From Tsukamurella sp. 8F (lineage in GTDB: Bacteria; Actinomycetota; Actinomycetes; Mycobacteriales; Mycobacteriaceae): a stretch of DNA of 64,000 nucleotides. The position numbers and the translations under genes are program-made. Each line of letters starts with the position of its first letter. The first letter of the stretch is position 1. Below the pieces are notes generated by a model. That model was not told the origin of the DNA, ran no database searches, and saw nothing but the letters and a program-made list of their open reading frames with translations. Shown here one piece after another: positions 33,295 to 42,234 of this stretch. The stretch is taken from the NCBI RefSeq assembly GCF_029167375.1, contig NZ_JARFTP010000001.1, positions 124,001 to 188,000 of the forward strand. Reading direction: 5' to 3'.

Positions 33295-33938
33295 GCATCC
33301 GGGGCCGCGCGTCGGTCTCCAAGGTGACGCTGCCGATGGGTCGCGCGCTCATCAAGACCGGTCTGACGCCGGACGCGGTGACGGTGTTCGGGACCGTGTG
33401 TTCCGTGGCCGCAGCGGTGCTGCTGTTCCCCAGCGGTCACCTGTTCTGGGGCACGATGGTCATCTGGTTCTTCGTCATGTTCGACATGCTCGACGGCGCG
33501 ATGGCGCGGGCCCGGGGCGGCGGGACGCGCTTCGGCGCCTGGCTCGACGCGACGTGCGATCGCATCGCCGACGGCGCGATCTTCGCGGGCCTCGCCTGGT
33601 GGTCGGTCTTCCACGACGGCAACCGCTGGAACCTGCTGATCGCGACCCTGATCTGCCTCGTCACATCGCAGGTCATCTCGTATGCCAAGGCGCGCGCGGA
33701 GGCGTCCGGTCTCAACGGCGACGGCGGCTGGATCGAGCGTCCGGACCGGCTCATCATCGTGCTGGTCGGCGCCGGATTCACCGGTCTCGGCGTGTGGTGG
33801 GCCGTCCTGATCGCCATGTGGGTGCTCGCGATATTGAGTGTCGTCACCGTCGTCCAGCGGGCGGTCAGCGTCCTGCGGTCGCCGGGCGCGACGGAGCTCC
33901 TACCCCTCGGCAGGCCTGCGGACGGAGACGACGAGTGA
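33288..33938 (+). CDS. pgsA: Phosphatidylinositol phosphate synthase
   Basis: A 216-residue CDP-alcohol phosphatidyltransferase with six hydrophobic segments. The motif D66-x2-DG-x2-AR-x8-G-x3-D87-x3-D91 is complete. In mycobacteria this enzyme (PgsA1) joins CDP-diacylglycerol to inositol 3-phosphate, the entry step to PI, PIMs, LM and LAM. ATG 33288 overlaps the HIT gene; the stop overlaps the acyltransferase start (GTGA). The setting directly before patA and pimA supports the PI assignment over PG phosphate synthase. Confidence 0.93.
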   Translation: MLSIRGRASVSKVTLPMGRALIKTGLTPDAVTVFGTVCSVAAAVLLFPSGHLFWGTMVIWFFVMFDMLDGAMARARGGGTRFGAWLDATCDRIADGAIFAGLAWWSVFHDGNRWNLLIATLICLVTSQVISYAKARAEASGLNGDGGWIERPDRLIIVLVGAGFTGLGVWWAVLIAMWVLAILSVVTVVQRAVSVLRSPGATELLPLGRPADGDDE

Positions 33939-34861
33939 TCTCCGAACTTCGTTCGCGCGCAGCCGATCTCGGCTACGGGGCGGGATGGGCGGTCACGCGG
34001 CGCATCCCGGACCGCATCGCGCAGTGGGGGGTCGACGGCGTCGGGGCGCTGGTCGGGCGCCGCGACGGCGGCCCGGAACAGTTGCGACGCAACCTGGCCC
34101 GCGTGATCGGTGTAGACCCGGCCGACGTCCCGGAGGCCCTGATGGTCGACGCAGTCCGGTCGTACGCGCGGTACTGGAAGGAAGCGTTCCGGCTACCGTC
34201 CATGGATCTGGGCGAGGTCGGGCGCAGCATCGACCGCTTCGTCGACGCAGAGCCGCTGCACGAGGCCATGGCCGCGGGCCGCGGCGCGGTGCTGGCCCTG
34301 CCGCACAGCGGCAACTGGGACATGGCGGGCGTGTGGCTCGTCCACCGCTACGGGAAGTTCGCCACCGTCGCCGAGCGGCTCGAGCCCGAGTCCCTGTTCC
34401 GTCGCTTCGTCGACTATCGAGAGACCCTCGGCTTCGAGGTCTTCCCGCTATCCGGTGGTGAGCAGCCCCCGTTCCCGCAGCTTGCGGACCGGCTGCGGGC
34501 GGGCGGCGTGGTGTGTCTTCTCGGCGAGCGCGACCTCGCGCGGCATGGCGTACCCGTGACCTTCTTCGGCGAGCCGACGCGCATGCCCGCGGGCCCGGCG
34601 AAGCTCGCGATCGACACGGGCGCCCCGCTGCTGCCCGTGCACTGCTGGTTCACCGACGGTGGCTGGGGCTTCAAGGCGGAGGACGAGATCGACGTGTCCA
34701 GGGGAGTCGCCTACGCGACGCAGAAGCTCGCGGAGGCGTTCGAGCGCAATATCGCCGCGCACCCTGCGGACTGGCACATGCTGCAGCCGCTCTGGGAGGC
34801 GGACTGGTCACAGGCGCGGCGCGAGCGGATCCTGGGCGCCGACCGCGCGCCCGAGGCGTGA
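33935..34861 (+). CDS. patA: Phosphatidylinositol mannoside acyltransferase
   Basis: A 308-residue LpxL/HtrB-like acyltransferase, counterpart of Rv2611c. The catalytic HSGNWD motif (His124, Asp129) is present, followed by GERDLARHGVPVTFFGEP, the second conserved acyltransferase region. PatA acylates the mannose added by PimA, at the inner face of the membrane. No transmembrane helix is clear; the N-terminus is amphipathic (VISELRSRAADLGYGAGWAV), consistent with peripheral binding. GTG 33935 overlaps pgsA's stop. GAGGAGGAG after its stop serves pimA. Confidence 0.92.
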   Translation: MISELRSRAADLGYGAGWAVTRRIPDRIAQWGVDGVGALVGRRDGGPEQLRRNLARVIGVDPADVPEALMVDAVRSYARYWKEAFRLPSMDLGEVGRSIDRFVDAEPLHEAMAAGRGAVLALPHSGNWDMAGVWLVHRYGKFATVAERLEPESLFRRFVDYRETLGFEVFPLSGGEQPPFPQLADRLRAGGVVCLLGERDLARHGVPVTFFGEPTRMPAGPAKLAIDTGAPLLPVHCWFTDGGWGFKAEDEIDVSRGVAYATQKLAEAFERNIAAHPADWHMLQPLWEADWSQARRERILGADRAPEA

Positions 34862-34874
34862 GAGGAGGAGCGGC

Positions 34875-36020
34875 GTGCGGATCGGCATGATCTGCCCGTA
34901 CTCGTTCGACGTTGCCGGCGGAGTCCAGGCACACGTCGCCGACCTGGCGCGAGTACTAATCGGCATGGGGCACGAGGTGTCCGTGCTGACACCGTCCTCG
35001 AAGGACACCCCGCTGCCGGACTTCGTGGTGTCGTCGGGCAAAGCCGTCGCCATCCCGTATAACGGGTCGGTGTCGCGGCTGAGCTTCGGTCCCGTCGCGT
35101 TCTCGCGGTTGCGGAAGTGGCTGAAGGACGGACACTTCGACGTGTTGCACGTGCACGAGCCGAATGCCCCGAGCCTCGGGATGTTGTCGCTGGCGATCGC
35201 GGAGGGGCCCATCGTCGCGACGTTCCACACCTCGACCACGCGCTCTCTCGTGCTGAGCGTGTTCCAGGGTGTGCTGCGGCCTTCGCACGAGAAGATCCGC
35301 GGCAAGATCGCGGTATCGGAGCTCGCCCGGCGCTGGCAGATGGAATCCCTCGGATCGGACGCCATCGAGATCCCGAACGGCGTGGACGTCGACGCGTTCG
35401 CGCGGTCCGAGCCGCTTCCGGGGTACCCCCGCCCCGGTAAGACGGTGCTCTTTCTTGGGCGCTACGACGAGCCGCGCAAGGGCATGCACGTGTTCCTCGA
35501 GGCGCTTCCCGCCATAGTCGACGCACACCCGGACGTCGAGGTCTTGGTTATCGGCAGGGGCGATGAGCAGCGTCTGCGGCGCGAGGCCGGTCCTCTCGCC
35601 GGCCACCTGAAGCTGCTCGGCGCGGTCACGGATGAAGAGAAGAAGCGGGCCTTACGCTCGGCCGACGTGTACGTCGCGCCCAACACCGGCGGCGAGAGCT
35701 TCGGCATCGTGCTGGTGGAGGCCATGGCCGCCCGTGCGGCAGTCGTCGCGAGCGACCTCAACGCGTTCGAGCGGGTTCTCGACGGCGGGGTGGTCCCGCG
35801 ATCCGAGGATCCCGTCGGAGTCCTCGTCCCCGTCGGCGACGGCATCGCGCTCGGCGAGGCGGTGTCGGGGCTGCTCTCCGACGACGCGCGCCGTGAGGCG
35901 CTCGTCCAGCGGGCGTCGGCGGCGGTCCGGAGGTTCGACTGGTCTGTAGTAGCGCTCCAGGTGCTGCGTGTTTACGAGACGGTCGCGGTCCCGGGCGTGG
36001 TGGTGAGTGTCGATGATTAG
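34875..36020 (+). CDS. pimA: Phosphatidylinositol alpha-mannosyltransferase PimA
   Basis: A 381-residue GT4 glycosyltransferase of GT-B fold. The N-terminus reads GMICPYSFDVAGGVQAHVADLA with the glycine loop; the C-terminal EX7E region is GGESFGIVLVEAMAA. It transfers mannose from GDP-mannose to the 2-position of PI, the first committed step of PIM synthesis. Length and neighbours match Rv2610c. GTG 34875 has GAGGAGGAG upstream. The 3' end overlaps the Nudix gene start, suggesting coupled expression. Confidence 0.94.
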   Translation: MRIGMICPYSFDVAGGVQAHVADLARVLIGMGHEVSVLTPSSKDTPLPDFVVSSGKAVAIPYNGSVSRLSFGPVAFSRLRKWLKDGHFDVLHVHEPNAPSLGMLSLAIAEGPIVATFHTSTTRSLVLSVFQGVLRPSHEKIRGKIAVSELARRWQMESLGSDAIEIPNGVDVDAFARSEPLPGYPRPGKTVLFLGRYDEPRKGMHVFLEALPAIVDAHPDVEVLVIGRGDEQRLRREAGPLAGHLKLLGAVTDEEKKRALRSADVYVAPNTGGESFGIVLVEAMAARAAVVASDLNAFERVLDGGVVPRSEDPVGVLVPVGDGIALGEAVSGLLSDDARREALVQRASAAVRRFDWSVVALQVLRVYETVAVPGVVVSVDD

Positions 36021-37032
36021 CCTCACCGCTACCACGGTCATCGTTGCGGGCCTGATCCTGTTGATCCTGGTCGCCGTGGCGGTGACCGCGTACCAGACCG
36101 CGCACCGTCTGGACCGGTTGCACGTCCGGACGGACCTGTCGTGGCAGGCACTCGAGTCGGCGCTGGCTCGGCGAGCGGCGGTGGCGCGCACGGTCGCCGT
36201 GTCCCTGCCCGCCGACAAGGCAGAGCGATTGCGTGGGTTCGCCGATCGCGCAGAGGCGGCGGAGCGGCCCCAGCGTGAGGTGCGCGAGAACCGTCTGTCC
36301 GCGGCCCTATCGACCCTGGAGGCGGAGTCGCTCCCGTCGGCCCTGGTCGCCGAACTCGCCGACGCGGACGCCCGCGTGATGATCGCCCGCCGCTTCCATA
36401 ACGACGCAGTGCGCGACACCCGCGCGCTGCGAGGGCGCCGGTTCGTGCGGTGGTTCCACCTTGGCGGCACCGCTCCGATGCCGGCATACTTCGAGATCGT
36501 CGACCGCGGTGGTGCGGTGGAGACGCCCGTCATCGAGGGGCGCCCGCGCGTCTCGGCGCGCGTGCTGTTGTTCGACCCGGAGGGCGCCGTGCTCCTGATC
36601 CGAGGACACGACCCACAGGTTCCGGGCTCGCCCGGGTTCTGGTTCAGCGTAGGCGGGGGCGTCGACGAGGGCGAGGAACTCGTGGATGCCGCCGTGCGTG
36701 AGGTCTACGAGGAGACGGGGCTGCGTCTCGACCGTGCCTTGCTGCGCGGGCCGGTGTTCCGTCGACAGGCGGTGTTCACGTTCGCGGGGCAGCGGTTCGA
36801 CTCGGTCGAGTTCTTCTTCGTATGCCAGGTCGCGCGGTTCACACCCGCGCCCGTGCGACTCGGGGAGATGGAGGCGCAGGTGGTCGACGAACTGCGTTGG
36901 TGTACGGGCGCAGAGCTCAATGCGCTAGCTGCCGAACGGCCCGTGTTCCCCGTCGAGCTGTCGGCGCGGCTCGCGCAGGCTCACGCCGCCGTGCACTCGG
37001 TCGGCCCACTGGTCGCCGTCGACATCCAGTAG
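36013..37032 (+). CDS. Membrane-anchored Nudix hydrolase (Rv2609c-like)
   Basis: A 339-residue protein. An N-terminal transmembrane helix (about residues 7-27) is followed by a helical region (28-160) and a Nudix domain with the full box GGGVDEGEELVDAAVREVYEETGL. The counterpart Rv2609c is also a membrane Nudix protein next to pimA. It probably hydrolyses a nucleotide-sugar or similar diphosphate near the membrane; the substrate is unknown. ATG 36013 lies inside the last codons of pimA; GTG 36007 is an alternative. It is the last gene before a very strong inverted repeat. Confidence 0.85.
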   Translation: MISLTATTVIVAGLILLILVAVAVTAYQTAHRLDRLHVRTDLSWQALESALARRAAVARTVAVSLPADKAERLRGFADRAEAAERPQREVRENRLSAALSTLEAESLPSALVAELADADARVMIARRFHNDAVRDTRALRGRRFVRWFHLGGTAPMPAYFEIVDRGGAVETPVIEGRPRVSARVLLFDPEGAVLLIRGHDPQVPGSPGFWFSVGGGVDEGEELVDAAVREVYEETGLRLDRALLRGPVFRRQAVFTFAGQRFDSVEFFFVCQVARFTPAPVRLGEMEAQVVDELRWCTGAELNALAAERPVFPVELSARLAQAHAAVHSVGPLVAVDIQ

Positions 37033-37054
37033 CCGCCGCGCCCGATCAGAAGTA

Positions 37055-37124
37055 CCGCTCCCTAGTAGAAGTATCCGTCCCACCCGGTTTAACAGGCGGG
37101 ACGGATACTTCTACTAGGGAGCGG
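37055..37124. repeat. Perfect 27-bp inverted repeat after the Nudix gene
   Basis: The arms 37055-37081 and 37098-37124 are exact reverse complements separated by 16 nt. The arms hold CCGCTCCCTAGTAGAAGTA and then TCCGTCCC, so they are less GC-rich than the usual terminators here. A partial direct copy, AGAAGTACCGCTCC, begins at 37048. It starts 23 bp after the Nudix stop and ends 137 bp before pdxS. It would fold into an extremely stable hairpin and probably ends the thrS-to-Nudix transcript, though it could also be a mobile palindromic element. Confidence 0.8.
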
Positions 37125-37260
37125 CGAGGTCACCCGGCCGTCCCGGACCGGGCACGCGGCGCACCCGAGCCCACGGAGATGTGCTCCATCGGGTTGAATG
37201 GAGGGCCGATGCGCCGCCCGTCCGGGCGGTGGCCGAGCACAGCCAGCAGGAGTAATCGAC

Positions 37261-38178
37261 GTGACCACCGAGTCCCAGACCACCGATACGGCCGCCCCCG
37301 TCACCGGCACCGCGCGCGTGAAGCGGGGCATGGCCGAGATGCTCAAGGGTGGGGTGATCATGGACGTGGTCACGCCGGAGCAGGCCAAGATCGCCGAGGA
37401 CGCCGGCGCTGTGGCGGTGATGGCGCTCGAGCGGGTGCCCGCAGACATCCGCGCCCAGGGCGGCGTCTCGCGGATGAGCGACCCGGACATGATCGACGGC
37501 ATCATCTCGGCCGTCTCGATCCCGGTGATGGCGAAGGCCCGTATCGGCCACTTCGTCGAGGCCCAGATCCTCCAGGCGCTCGGCGTGGACTACATCGACG
37601 AGTCCGAGGTGCTGACACCGGCGGACTACAGCAACCACATCGACAAGTTCGCCTTCACAGTGCCGTTCGTCTGTGGCGCCACCAACCTGGGCGAGGCGCT
37701 GCGTCGAATCACGGAGGGCGCGGCCATGATCCGCTCCAAGGGTGAAGCCGGCACGGGCGACGTCTCGAACGCGACCACGCACATGCGGAAGATCCGCGAC
37801 GAGATCCGTCGGCTGACGTCGCTGCCCGAGGACGAGCTGTACGTAGCGGCCAAGGAACTGCAGGCGCCGTACGATCTGGTCGTCGAGGTCGCCAAGGCCG
37901 GCAAGCTGCCCGTCACCCTCTTCACCGCCGGCGGCATCGCGACCCCGGCGGATGCCGCGATGATGATGCAGCTCGGTGCCGAGGGCGTGTTCGTGGGCTC
38001 GGGCATCTTCAAGTCCGGCAACCCCGAGCACCGTGCCAAGGCGATCGTCGCCGCCACGACGTTCTACGACGACCCGGCCAAGCTGGCCGAGGTGTCCCGC
38101 GGTCTCGGCGAGGCCATGGTGGGCATCAACGTCGACGACATCCCGCAGCCACACCGCCTCGCCGAGCGCGGCTGGTAG
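37261..38178 (+). CDS. pdxS: Pyridoxal 5'-phosphate synthase, PdxS subunit
   Basis: A 305-residue TIM-barrel synthase subunit. It has [54 protein letters not shown] (with the catalytic Lys), and [11 protein letters not shown], all canonical PdxS segments. It makes PLP from ribose 5-phosphate, glyceraldehyde 3-phosphate and ammonia delivered by PdxT. CAGGAG precedes GTG 37261. PdxT is encoded 3.4 kb downstream, separated by the RDD-FHA, PP2C and TesB genes. In M. tuberculosis only tesB2 lies between the two. Confidence 0.97.
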   Translation: MTTESQTTDTAAPVTGTARVKRGMAEMLKGGVIMDVVTPEQAKIAEDAGAVAVMALERVPADIRAQGGVSRMSDPDMIDGIISAVSIPVMAKARIGHFVEAQILQALGVDYIDESEVLTPADYSNHIDKFAFTVPFVCGATNLGEALRRITEGAAMIRSKGEAGTGDVSNATTHMRKIRDEIRRLTSLPEDELYVAAKELQAPYDLVVEVAKAGKLPVTLFTAGGIATPADAAMMMQLGAEGVFVGSGIFKSGNPEHRAKAIVAATTFYDDPAKLAEVSRGLGEAMVGINVDDIPQPHRLAERGW

Positions 38179-38496
38179 GCCGGCGCCGACTGGGGATCCA
38201 CCGCGGCTTCGCCGGCGCCGGTCTCGCCGTGACGGCCTGATGTGCTCGGTGATCCCGACTCCTGCATCCATCTGTCGGGTGGGTAAGTAGACTCCGTCCG
38301 ATGACACATTGCCGGATAGCTGGCTGGACGAGATTCGTGCAGAGCAGAACGCGCTCGTGACGAATCGCCGTCGGTGGACGGTGCGCTGCATGACGGCATG
38401 TCGCCTGCGGCCGACGGTAGATTCGTTATAGCGTCGTCGATACCGAAATCAGGCGGGCGGATGCCTGCCTGCGAGCAGGGGAGTTAGGCAGAGTCC
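38179..38496. other. 318-bp gap with imperfect stem-loop
   Basis: No gene is supported. ACGAATC-G-CCGTCGG (38360-38374) can pair with CCGACGG-TA-GATTCGT (38411-38426), giving 14 bp with a small bulge and a 36-nt loop. It may be a terminator of pdxS read-through or part of the leader of the RDD-FHA gene. Confidence 0.4.
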
Positions 38497-39840
38497 ATGT
38501 CCGTTTCAGCTTCGACGCCGTCCGAGACGGAGGAGCCCTACTCCGCGGATCGGCACTCCGACCTCTCGATCGACGGGACGCCCGCACCGATCGTCCTGCG
38601 CGTGCTGGCGTACATCGCGGATCTGTGCCTGGTGGGTACGGCCGTCGCCGTGGGCCTGATCATCAACGTTCTCGCCGACCTGCAGATGGGCTGGATCCTC
38701 GCCGGAGTCGGCGCCCTGGTGGCGCTCGTCGCCTCGGTCGCCCTACACGGCGCGTTCGGTGCGAGCCCCGGCAAGGCGCTCGCGCAGCTCCGTGTGGTCG
38801 ATGAGCACACGGCCCGCGTCCCCGGATACCCGATGGCTGCCGCGCGTTCGATCGTGTTCGACATCCTGTCGGTGGTCGTCTACCTCCCGGCCTGGACGGC
38901 GCTCGCAGACAAGTCCGGGTTCCACCGCGGCATCCACGAGAAGGTCTCGCGCACCGTCACCGTCGATGCGACCGAGCCCGTGTCCGGAGCTGAGCCCGAG
39001 GACGACGCCCGTACCGAATCCCGTCTCGCCGGCTTTGGTGCGCCGGGTGCGACGGCGGTTCTGCCGGAGCCCGGCGAGGAACTCGATGACGAGGGGCGTG
39101 CGCGCCTCGCACCGCCGACCCTGTCCGAGGCGACGGGTGCCCCGCGCTTCGGTCCGCCCGCGGGTGGCGACGCCGAGGCGGTGACCGAGGCGACCGAGGT
39201 GCGTCCACCCGACCAGCCGACCGTCCGGCAGACGCCTGGCCCGGGCCCGCAGGGCCCTGCACCGTCGGGCCTCGTCGGCCCGGGCGGGCCGGGTGTGCCC
39301 CCGGCCGGTCCCCGGCCGACGTTGCCGCAGCAGCCCCCGGGGCCGCGACCTTCGGCGCCGTCGCAGCCGCGGCCCGGCCAGCAGGGTCCCCTGCGGTCCG
39401 TGGCACCGCGGCCGCCGCAGCAGGGGCAGCGACCGGCCGGCCCAGCGGTACCGCGTCCATCGGCGCCTGTCACCGGGATGCCCCCGCGCACTGCGCCGGG
39501 CGTGCACGCACCGATCCAGCTCCGGTTCGACGACGGACATGCGCTCGACGTCAACGGCGAGGGACTCCTGGGCCGCGAGCCCGTCGTGCCGAACGGTGTC
39601 GACGGATCCACCATCAACAGGCATGTGCTGGTCGACGACACCGCATCGGTGTCCAAGACGCATATGCGGTTCGGCCTGACCCGCGGTGAGCTGTGGGTCG
39701 AGGATGTGGGCTCCACCAACGGTTCTGCCATCTCCTACCGCGACACCTGGACGGAACTCACCCCGGGCGAGCGTTACGTCGTCGAGAGGGGGAGTGTCGT
39801 GCACATCGGCCAGCGGAGTTTCAAGGTGCTCGCCGGATGA
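38497..39840 (+). CDS. RDD membrane domain - proline linker - FHA domain protein
   Basis: A 447-residue fusion. The N-terminal RDD domain (about residues 25-155) has membrane helices and the motif FGASPGKALAQLRVVD. Residues 190-340 are a Pro/Gly/Gln-rich linker. The C-terminal FHA domain (about 345-447) has GLLGREP, SVSKTH (Ser386, His389) and VEDVGSTNGS (Asn408), which are the phosphothreonine-binding residues, so it should bind phosphorylated partners. Its stop overlaps the ATG of the PP2C phosphatase gene (ATGA), which indicates coupled work in Ser/Thr phospho-signalling at the membrane. It may be a docking subunit for kinase substrates. Confidence 0.87.
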   Translation: MSVSASTPSETEEPYSADRHSDLSIDGTPAPIVLRVLAYIADLCLVGTAVAVGLIINVLADLQMGWILAGVGALVALVASVALHGAFGASPGKALAQLRVVDEHTARVPGYPMAAARSIVFDILSVVVYLPAWTALADKSGFHRGIHEKVSRTVTVDATEPVSGAEPEDDARTESRLAGFGAPGATAVLPEPGEELDDEGRARLAPPTLSEATGAPRFGPPAGGDAEAVTEATEVRPPDQPTVRQTPGPGPQGPAPSGLVGPGGPGVPPAGPRPTLPQQPPGPRPSAPSQPRPGQQGPLRSVAPRPPQQGQRPAGPAVPRPSAPVTGMPPRTAPGVHAPIQLRFDDGHALDVNGEGLLGREPVVPNGVDGSTINRHVLVDDTASVSKTHMRFGLTRGELWVEDVGSTNGSAISYRDTWTELTPGERYVVERGSVVHIGQRSFKVLAG

Positions 39841-40661
39841 CGGTCGAGGAGACGGGCGGGGACGGCTCGGCCCGTTCCGGCGTCAGCTACGGCACCGTCG
39901 GCGGCGTTTCGATGCGTTGGGTCGCCATCAGCAACCCGGGACGCGTCCGTATGACGAACGAGGACGGTGCGCTCACCGGACCCGGCCTCTTCCTGCTCGC
40001 AGACGGCATGGGCGGGCATGATCGGGGGGAGGTCGCCAGCGCCGCGGCCCTCGAGGCGCTCGCCGAGGTGTTCGGGGCCGAGCCGCAGGATGCGCAGGCC
40101 GTGATGGAGTCGGTGGTCGACCGCCTGCGCAGCGCGCACGCGACCATCGAGGGTATCGACTCCGATTCCGGCAAGCGTGCGGGCACGACGGTGACCGGCG
40201 TCGTCCTGACGACCTACGAGGGCGTGCCGCACTGGCTGGTGGTGAACATCGGCGACTCGCGCACCTACCGGCTGGCCGGCGGCTACTTCGAGCAGTTGAC
40301 CGTGGATCACTCGCAGGTGCAGGAACTGGTGAACGGTGGGTTCCTGAGCCCGGAGCAGGCTCGCACGGATCCGCGCCGCAACGTCATCACGCGCGCCCTC
40401 GGCGCGGGTATGGAGCCGGACGCCGACTTCTGGATCGTTCCCGCGCAGCCGGAGGAGAAGCTGCTGCTCTGCTCGGACGGCCTCAACGGCGAGCTCACCG
40501 ATGACGAGATCCTGGCGATCCTGGATAGCGATGCGCCGATCGACGAGTGTGCGGAACAGCTGATCTCCGCCGCGCTGAACGCAGGTGGTAGGGACAACGT
40601 CACCGTCGTCGTGGTGGACGTCACCACGACGCTCGCCGAGTCCGCGGAGCCGGTGGCGTAG
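39837..40661 (+). CDS. PP2C-family Ser/Thr protein phosphatase
   Basis: A 274-residue soluble PPM phosphatase. Metal-binding motifs are all present: RMTNEDGAL, FLLADGMGGHDRGE, NIGDSRTYRL, CSDGLNGEL and NAGGRDNVTVV. It has no membrane anchor, unlike PstP. ATG 39837 overlaps the RDD-FHA stop. It should dephosphorylate phospho-Ser/Thr proteins, possibly those bound by the FHA partner or phosphorylated by the receptor kinase at 25 kb. The link is inferred from function, not from proximity. Confidence 0.9.
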   Translation: MTVEETGGDGSARSGVSYGTVGGVSMRWVAISNPGRVRMTNEDGALTGPGLFLLADGMGGHDRGEVASAAALEALAEVFGAEPQDAQAVMESVVDRLRSAHATIEGIDSDSGKRAGTTVTGVVLTTYEGVPHWLVVNIGDSRTYRLAGGYFEQLTVDHSQVQELVNGGFLSPEQARTDPRRNVITRALGAGMEPDADFWIVPAQPEEKLLLCSDGLNGELTDDEILAILDSDAPIDECAEQLISAALNAGGRDNVTVVVVDVTTTLAESAEPVA

Positions 40662-40700
40662 AGGCGGAGCCCGTTCGGCAGGCCGGTAGAGTCACCATGC

Positions 40701-41510
40701 GTGACGAGCATCCAGGAGCTGCTGAAGCTGGAGCAGATCGACCGGGACATCTTCCGCGGTATCCACGCCGAGTCGATCCTGCCCAAGACCTTCGGCGGGC
40801 AGGTGGCGGGCCAGGCGTTGCGCTCGGCGAACGCCACCGTCGACGAGGGTTCGCTCGTGCATTCGCTGCACGGCTATTTCCTGCGTCCCGGAAACACCAA
40901 GGCCGACACCGTCTTCCTGGTCGATCGGATTCGTGACGGTCGCTCGTTCACCACACGCCGCGTCACGGGCATGCAGGCTGGTGAGGCGATCTTCACCATG
41001 TCGGCTTCCTTCCAGCGGGAGGAAGTGGGCGTCGAGCACTCCGACGAGATGCCGCCGGCGATCCCGCCGGAGGATGTGCCGGACGCTCGTGAGACGGCCG
41101 ACTCGCGTCCGGTGCTGCGCGAATGGATGGACTTCGACATCCGGATCGTGCCGCAGGAGAAGACCGAGCAGCGGCCCGGACAGGCGGTGCACCAGCAGGT
41201 GTGGTTCCGTCACCGCGATCCGCTGCCGCACGAGCACAGCTTCCACGTCGCCGCTCTCGCTTACATGAGTGACATGACACTGCTCATGTCCGCGCGCGTG
41301 CCGCACGAGGGGTCCCCCTACCAGGCGGCGTCCCTGGATCACGCGATGTGGTTCCTGCGCCGCTTCCGTGCCGACGAGTGGTTGCTGTACGACCAGCGTT
41401 CGCCGTCGGCGGGTGGCGGCAGGGCGCTCACCGCGGGCCGGATCTTCACGCGCGACGGGACCCTGGCCGCCGTGGTGATCCAGGAGGGGCTCCTGCGGTT
41501 CCACGTGTGA
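40701..41510 (+). CDS. tesB: Acyl-CoA thioesterase II
   Basis: A 269-residue double hot-dog thioesterase, counterpart of Rv2605c (TesB2). The opening LEQIDRDIFRGIHAESILPKTFGGQVAGQAL, the segment HSLHGYFLRPG, and the closing SLDHAMWFLRRFRADEWLLYDQRSPSAGGGR contain the conserved Asp and Gln/Ser residues of the family. It hydrolyses medium- and long-chain acyl-CoA. GTG 40701 is 39 bp after the phosphatase gene and the stop is 20 bp before pdxT, so these probably form one transcription unit. Confidence 0.93.
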   Translation: MTSIQELLKLEQIDRDIFRGIHAESILPKTFGGQVAGQALRSANATVDEGSLVHSLHGYFLRPGNTKADTVFLVDRIRDGRSFTTRRVTGMQAGEAIFTMSASFQREEVGVEHSDEMPPAIPPEDVPDARETADSRPVLREWMDFDIRIVPQEKTEQRPGQAVHQQVWFRHRDPLPHEHSFHVAALAYMSDMTLLMSARVPHEGSPYQAASLDHAMWFLRRFRADEWLLYDQRSPSAGGGRALTAGRIFTRDGTLAAVVIQEGLLRFHV

Positions 41511-41530
41511 CGCGTCGATAGGCTGCCCGC

Positions 41531-42142
41531 GTGAGCGTGCGCATCGGGGTGTTGGCGTTGCAGGGCGACGTCCGGGAGCATCGGGCGGCCCTGGCCGCGG
41601 TGGGAGCCGATTCGCTGCCAGTGCGGACCCCCTCGGATCTGGCGCGGGTCGATGGGATGGTGATCCCCGGTGGGGAGTCGACCACGATGAGCCGGCTACT
41701 GGGCGTGTTCGGGCTCTACGAGCCGTTGAGGGCGGCTCTGGCGGAGGGGCTCCCGGCGTACGGATCGTGTGCGGGCATGATCATGCTGGCGTCGTCTGTG
41801 CTCGATACCCGGCCCGATATGCGCAGTCTCGGGGCGATCGATATGACGGTGCGGCGCAATGCTTTCGGTCGTCAAGTCGATTCGTTCGAGACGGACTTGG
41901 ACGTCACGGGCGTCGACGGCGGTCCGATGCGCGCGGTGTTCATCCGCGCCCCGTGGGTGGAGTCCGTCGGCGCCGGTGTGCAGGTGCTCGCCGGCGTCGA
42001 CGTAGCTCCGCACGGCGCAGAATCGCGCACGCACGCCGTCGCGGTGCGGCAGGGCGATGCGGTGGCCACGTCGTTCCACCCCGAGGTGACTGGCGATCTG
42101 CGGATGCACGAGTACTTCGTGCGACTGGCGGAACGAGCGTGA
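41531..42142 (+). CDS. pdxT: Pyridoxal 5'-phosphate synthase glutaminase subunit PdxT
   Basis: A 203-residue class I glutamine amidotransferase. It has the oxyanion strand [20 protein letters not shown], the nucleophile Cys80 in GSCAGMIML, and His183/Glu185 in SFHPEVTGD. It produces ammonia for PdxS. Length is typical. GTG 41531 matches the family start ([15 protein letters not shown]). It lies 20 bp after tesB. Confidence 0.96.
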   Translation: MSVRIGVLALQGDVREHRAALAAVGADSLPVRTPSDLARVDGMVIPGGESTTMSRLLGVFGLYEPLRAALAEGLPAYGSCAGMIMLASSVLDTRPDMRSLGAIDMTVRRNAFGRQVDSFETDLDVTGVDGGPMRAVFIRAPWVESVGAGVQVLAGVDVAPHGAESRTHAVAVRQGDAVATSFHPEVTGDLRMHEYFVRLAERA

Positions 42143-42234
42143 CCACCTGTGCGTAATAGCCAAGCCGACCCGCCACAGCGGGGTGCGGTCCAGACTGGGG
42201 GAGTGATTGCTGCCGTGGCGCGAGGAGCGGGTCG

